Assembly (NCBI GenBank): GCA_900155495.1
Contig: FTLJ01000475.1
Location: 1-55,118 of the forward strand
Direction of reading: 5' to 3'
Length of the DNA stretch: 55,118 nt
From: Porogramme epimiltina
Lineage: Eukaryota > Basidiomycota > Agaricomycetes > Polyporales > Polyporaceae
Shown here one piece after another: positions 54,188-55,118 of the stretch. Below the pieces are notes generated by a model that was not told the origin of the DNA, did not search any database, and was given only the letters and a program-made list of their open reading frames with translations. Positions within the stretch are counted from its first letter, which is position 1. Each line of letters begins with the position of its first letter. Both the position numbers and the translations under genes were made by a program.

Positions 54188-55118
54188 ATGCTCAAGCTCC
54201 AGGTAACGACGCCGTCGCCGGACACGACACACCCCACCACCCCTACCCTCGCAGAGCTCAGCCGGAACGCCTCCGTTATATCCTCCTCCTCCTCCAACTC
54301 CTCCTCCCCAGACCTCACCCTCCAGACCCCCTCGCGCCCCAGGCCCCTCCGCAACTTCTCCGCCCCCCGCACCAACCTACGCTCCCGCAGCCCACAGAGC
54401 CCAACCACCCCCCGTGGCTCCCGCCCGCCCGCATATATCACCAAGGAGCTCGGCCTCCCGGACGATGACCCGTCACCGCTCAGGCCCCCCGCGTCGCGCA
54501 CGCAGTCCAAGTCGCGCAACAGCTCCGTCAGCGGCCGCATGACCGTCGACGACTTCGTCTTCAAGGAGGAGCTCGGCCAGGGCTCGTACTCGACCGTGAG
54601 CACCACCACCCCGCTGTCCCCCCCCCTCCTCCCCTCCTCTCCCCGTTCGGCTGGCGCACGCATTGACGCGCGCGCAGGTGTGGTTGTGCACCCTCCTCGC
54701 GACGGGGCAGGAGTACGCCATCAAGCGGATAGACAAGGCCCACCTCAAGCGCCACCAGAAGGAGCAGACCGCGCTCGCGGAGAAGAACACGTTGGTCCGC
54801 CTGGGCTCGGGGCACCCTGGCATCGTGCGTCTGCACTGGACGTTTCAGGACGAATGGAGCCTCTGTGAGTTCGCCTTTTTTATTTGGACGTGCTCTCGCG
54901 CCGTTTGGGGGAACGGGCGGGCCTGACTGTATGCGTGTGTGCCAGTCTTCGTCCTCGACCTCGCGCGGAACGGCGAGCTCCAGACGCGAATAGCGCGGCT
55001 CGGCTCGCTCTCCATAAGCTGCGTGCGCTACTACGCCGCCCAGATCGTCGACGCGCTGGGGTACATGCACTCGAAGGGAGTCATCCACAGGTGAGCCGCA
55101 CTCCGTCCCCCCCGCCCC
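54188..55118 (+). CDS. PDK1/Pkh-type protein kinase, 5' part
   Basis: AGC-type Ser/Thr kinase resembling PDK1 (Pkh1/2 in yeast), which phosphorylates the activation loop of other AGC kinases. Exons so far: 54188-54595, 54678-54864 and 54946-55090; the gene runs past the window end. A disordered Ser/Pro-rich N-terminus of about 115 residues precedes the kinase domain. The Gly-rich loop LGQGSYSTV is split by an intron before VWL. EYAIKRIDK carries the catalytic Lys and EKNTLVRL the helix-C Glu. [29 protein letters not shown] covers the hinge, and the catalytic loop starts at VIHR with a donor right after, so HRD is split by the next intron. The ATG at 54188 is preferred; the frame is open upstream without another ATG. 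Confidence 0.9.

Noticed and set aside
1..55118. CRISPR arrays, prophage, bacterial operons or insertion sequences
   Set aside because: The window is eukaryotic with spliced genes; no direct-repeat arrays, transposase, LTR or terminal inverted repeats were seen.

Overview
The window reads as nuclear DNA of a basidiomycete, most likely an Agaricomycete such as a polypore. Genes are dense and GC-rich, and nearly all are cut by many short GT-AG introns of about 45-90 nt with in-phase exon joins. The encoded families fit a wood- or litter-associated fungus: secreted sedolisin proteases, a lyase of the alginate-lyase-like family, a class-3 lipase and HET-domain proteins. All exon boundaries below were read by eye from splice consensus, reading frame and family motifs. 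No alignment was run.

Layout, left to right. An 82-residue Cys-rich protein in five tiny exons (180-694 +). The cytosolic Fe-S assembly factor NAR1 (4415-2264 -). A first copy of a duplicated block: short-chain dehydrogenase (5538-4701 -), HMG-box-like protein (6210-7163 +), an unrecognised Ser/Thr/Pro-rich protein here called P-A (10152-7666 -), and the decayed upstream exons of another gene, Q-A. Next come sedolisin 1 (14123-12114 -), a fragment of a CNNM/Mam3 gene, and an inverted, broken SDR copy. The second copy of the block follows: P-B (20362-16349 -, 1272 residues) and Q-B, with the HMG gene missing except for its tail. Then an F-box gene with an apparent frameshift (about 22984-21755 -), an Avt-type amino-acid transporter (23251-25402 +), phosphomevalonate kinase ERG8 (28028-25782 -), a small membrane protein (30535-29701 -), two tandem HET-domain genes (33320-31302 - and 36127-34155 -), a polysaccharide lyase (38108-36819 -), a lipase (39933-41143 +), sedolisin 2 (42437-44473 +), a MARVEL-like four-span membrane protein (47819-45569 -), the full CNNM/Mam3 gene (49235-51978 +) and the 5' part of a PDK1-type kinase (54188 to the window end).

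The genes form no single pathway. Housekeeping genes (NAR1, ERG8, PDK1, CNNM, the Avt transporter) surround an accessory stretch at about 4.5-21.5 kb that has been repeatedly copied, inverted and trimmed. The strongest signals are: this mosaic; the inverted sedolisin pair with identical CDS length and matching exon lengths; the fusion of a CNNM fragment to the sedolisin 1 promoter; the unexplained P/Q gene family next to an HMG-box gene; and micro-exons of 12, 9 and 27 nt in two genes.
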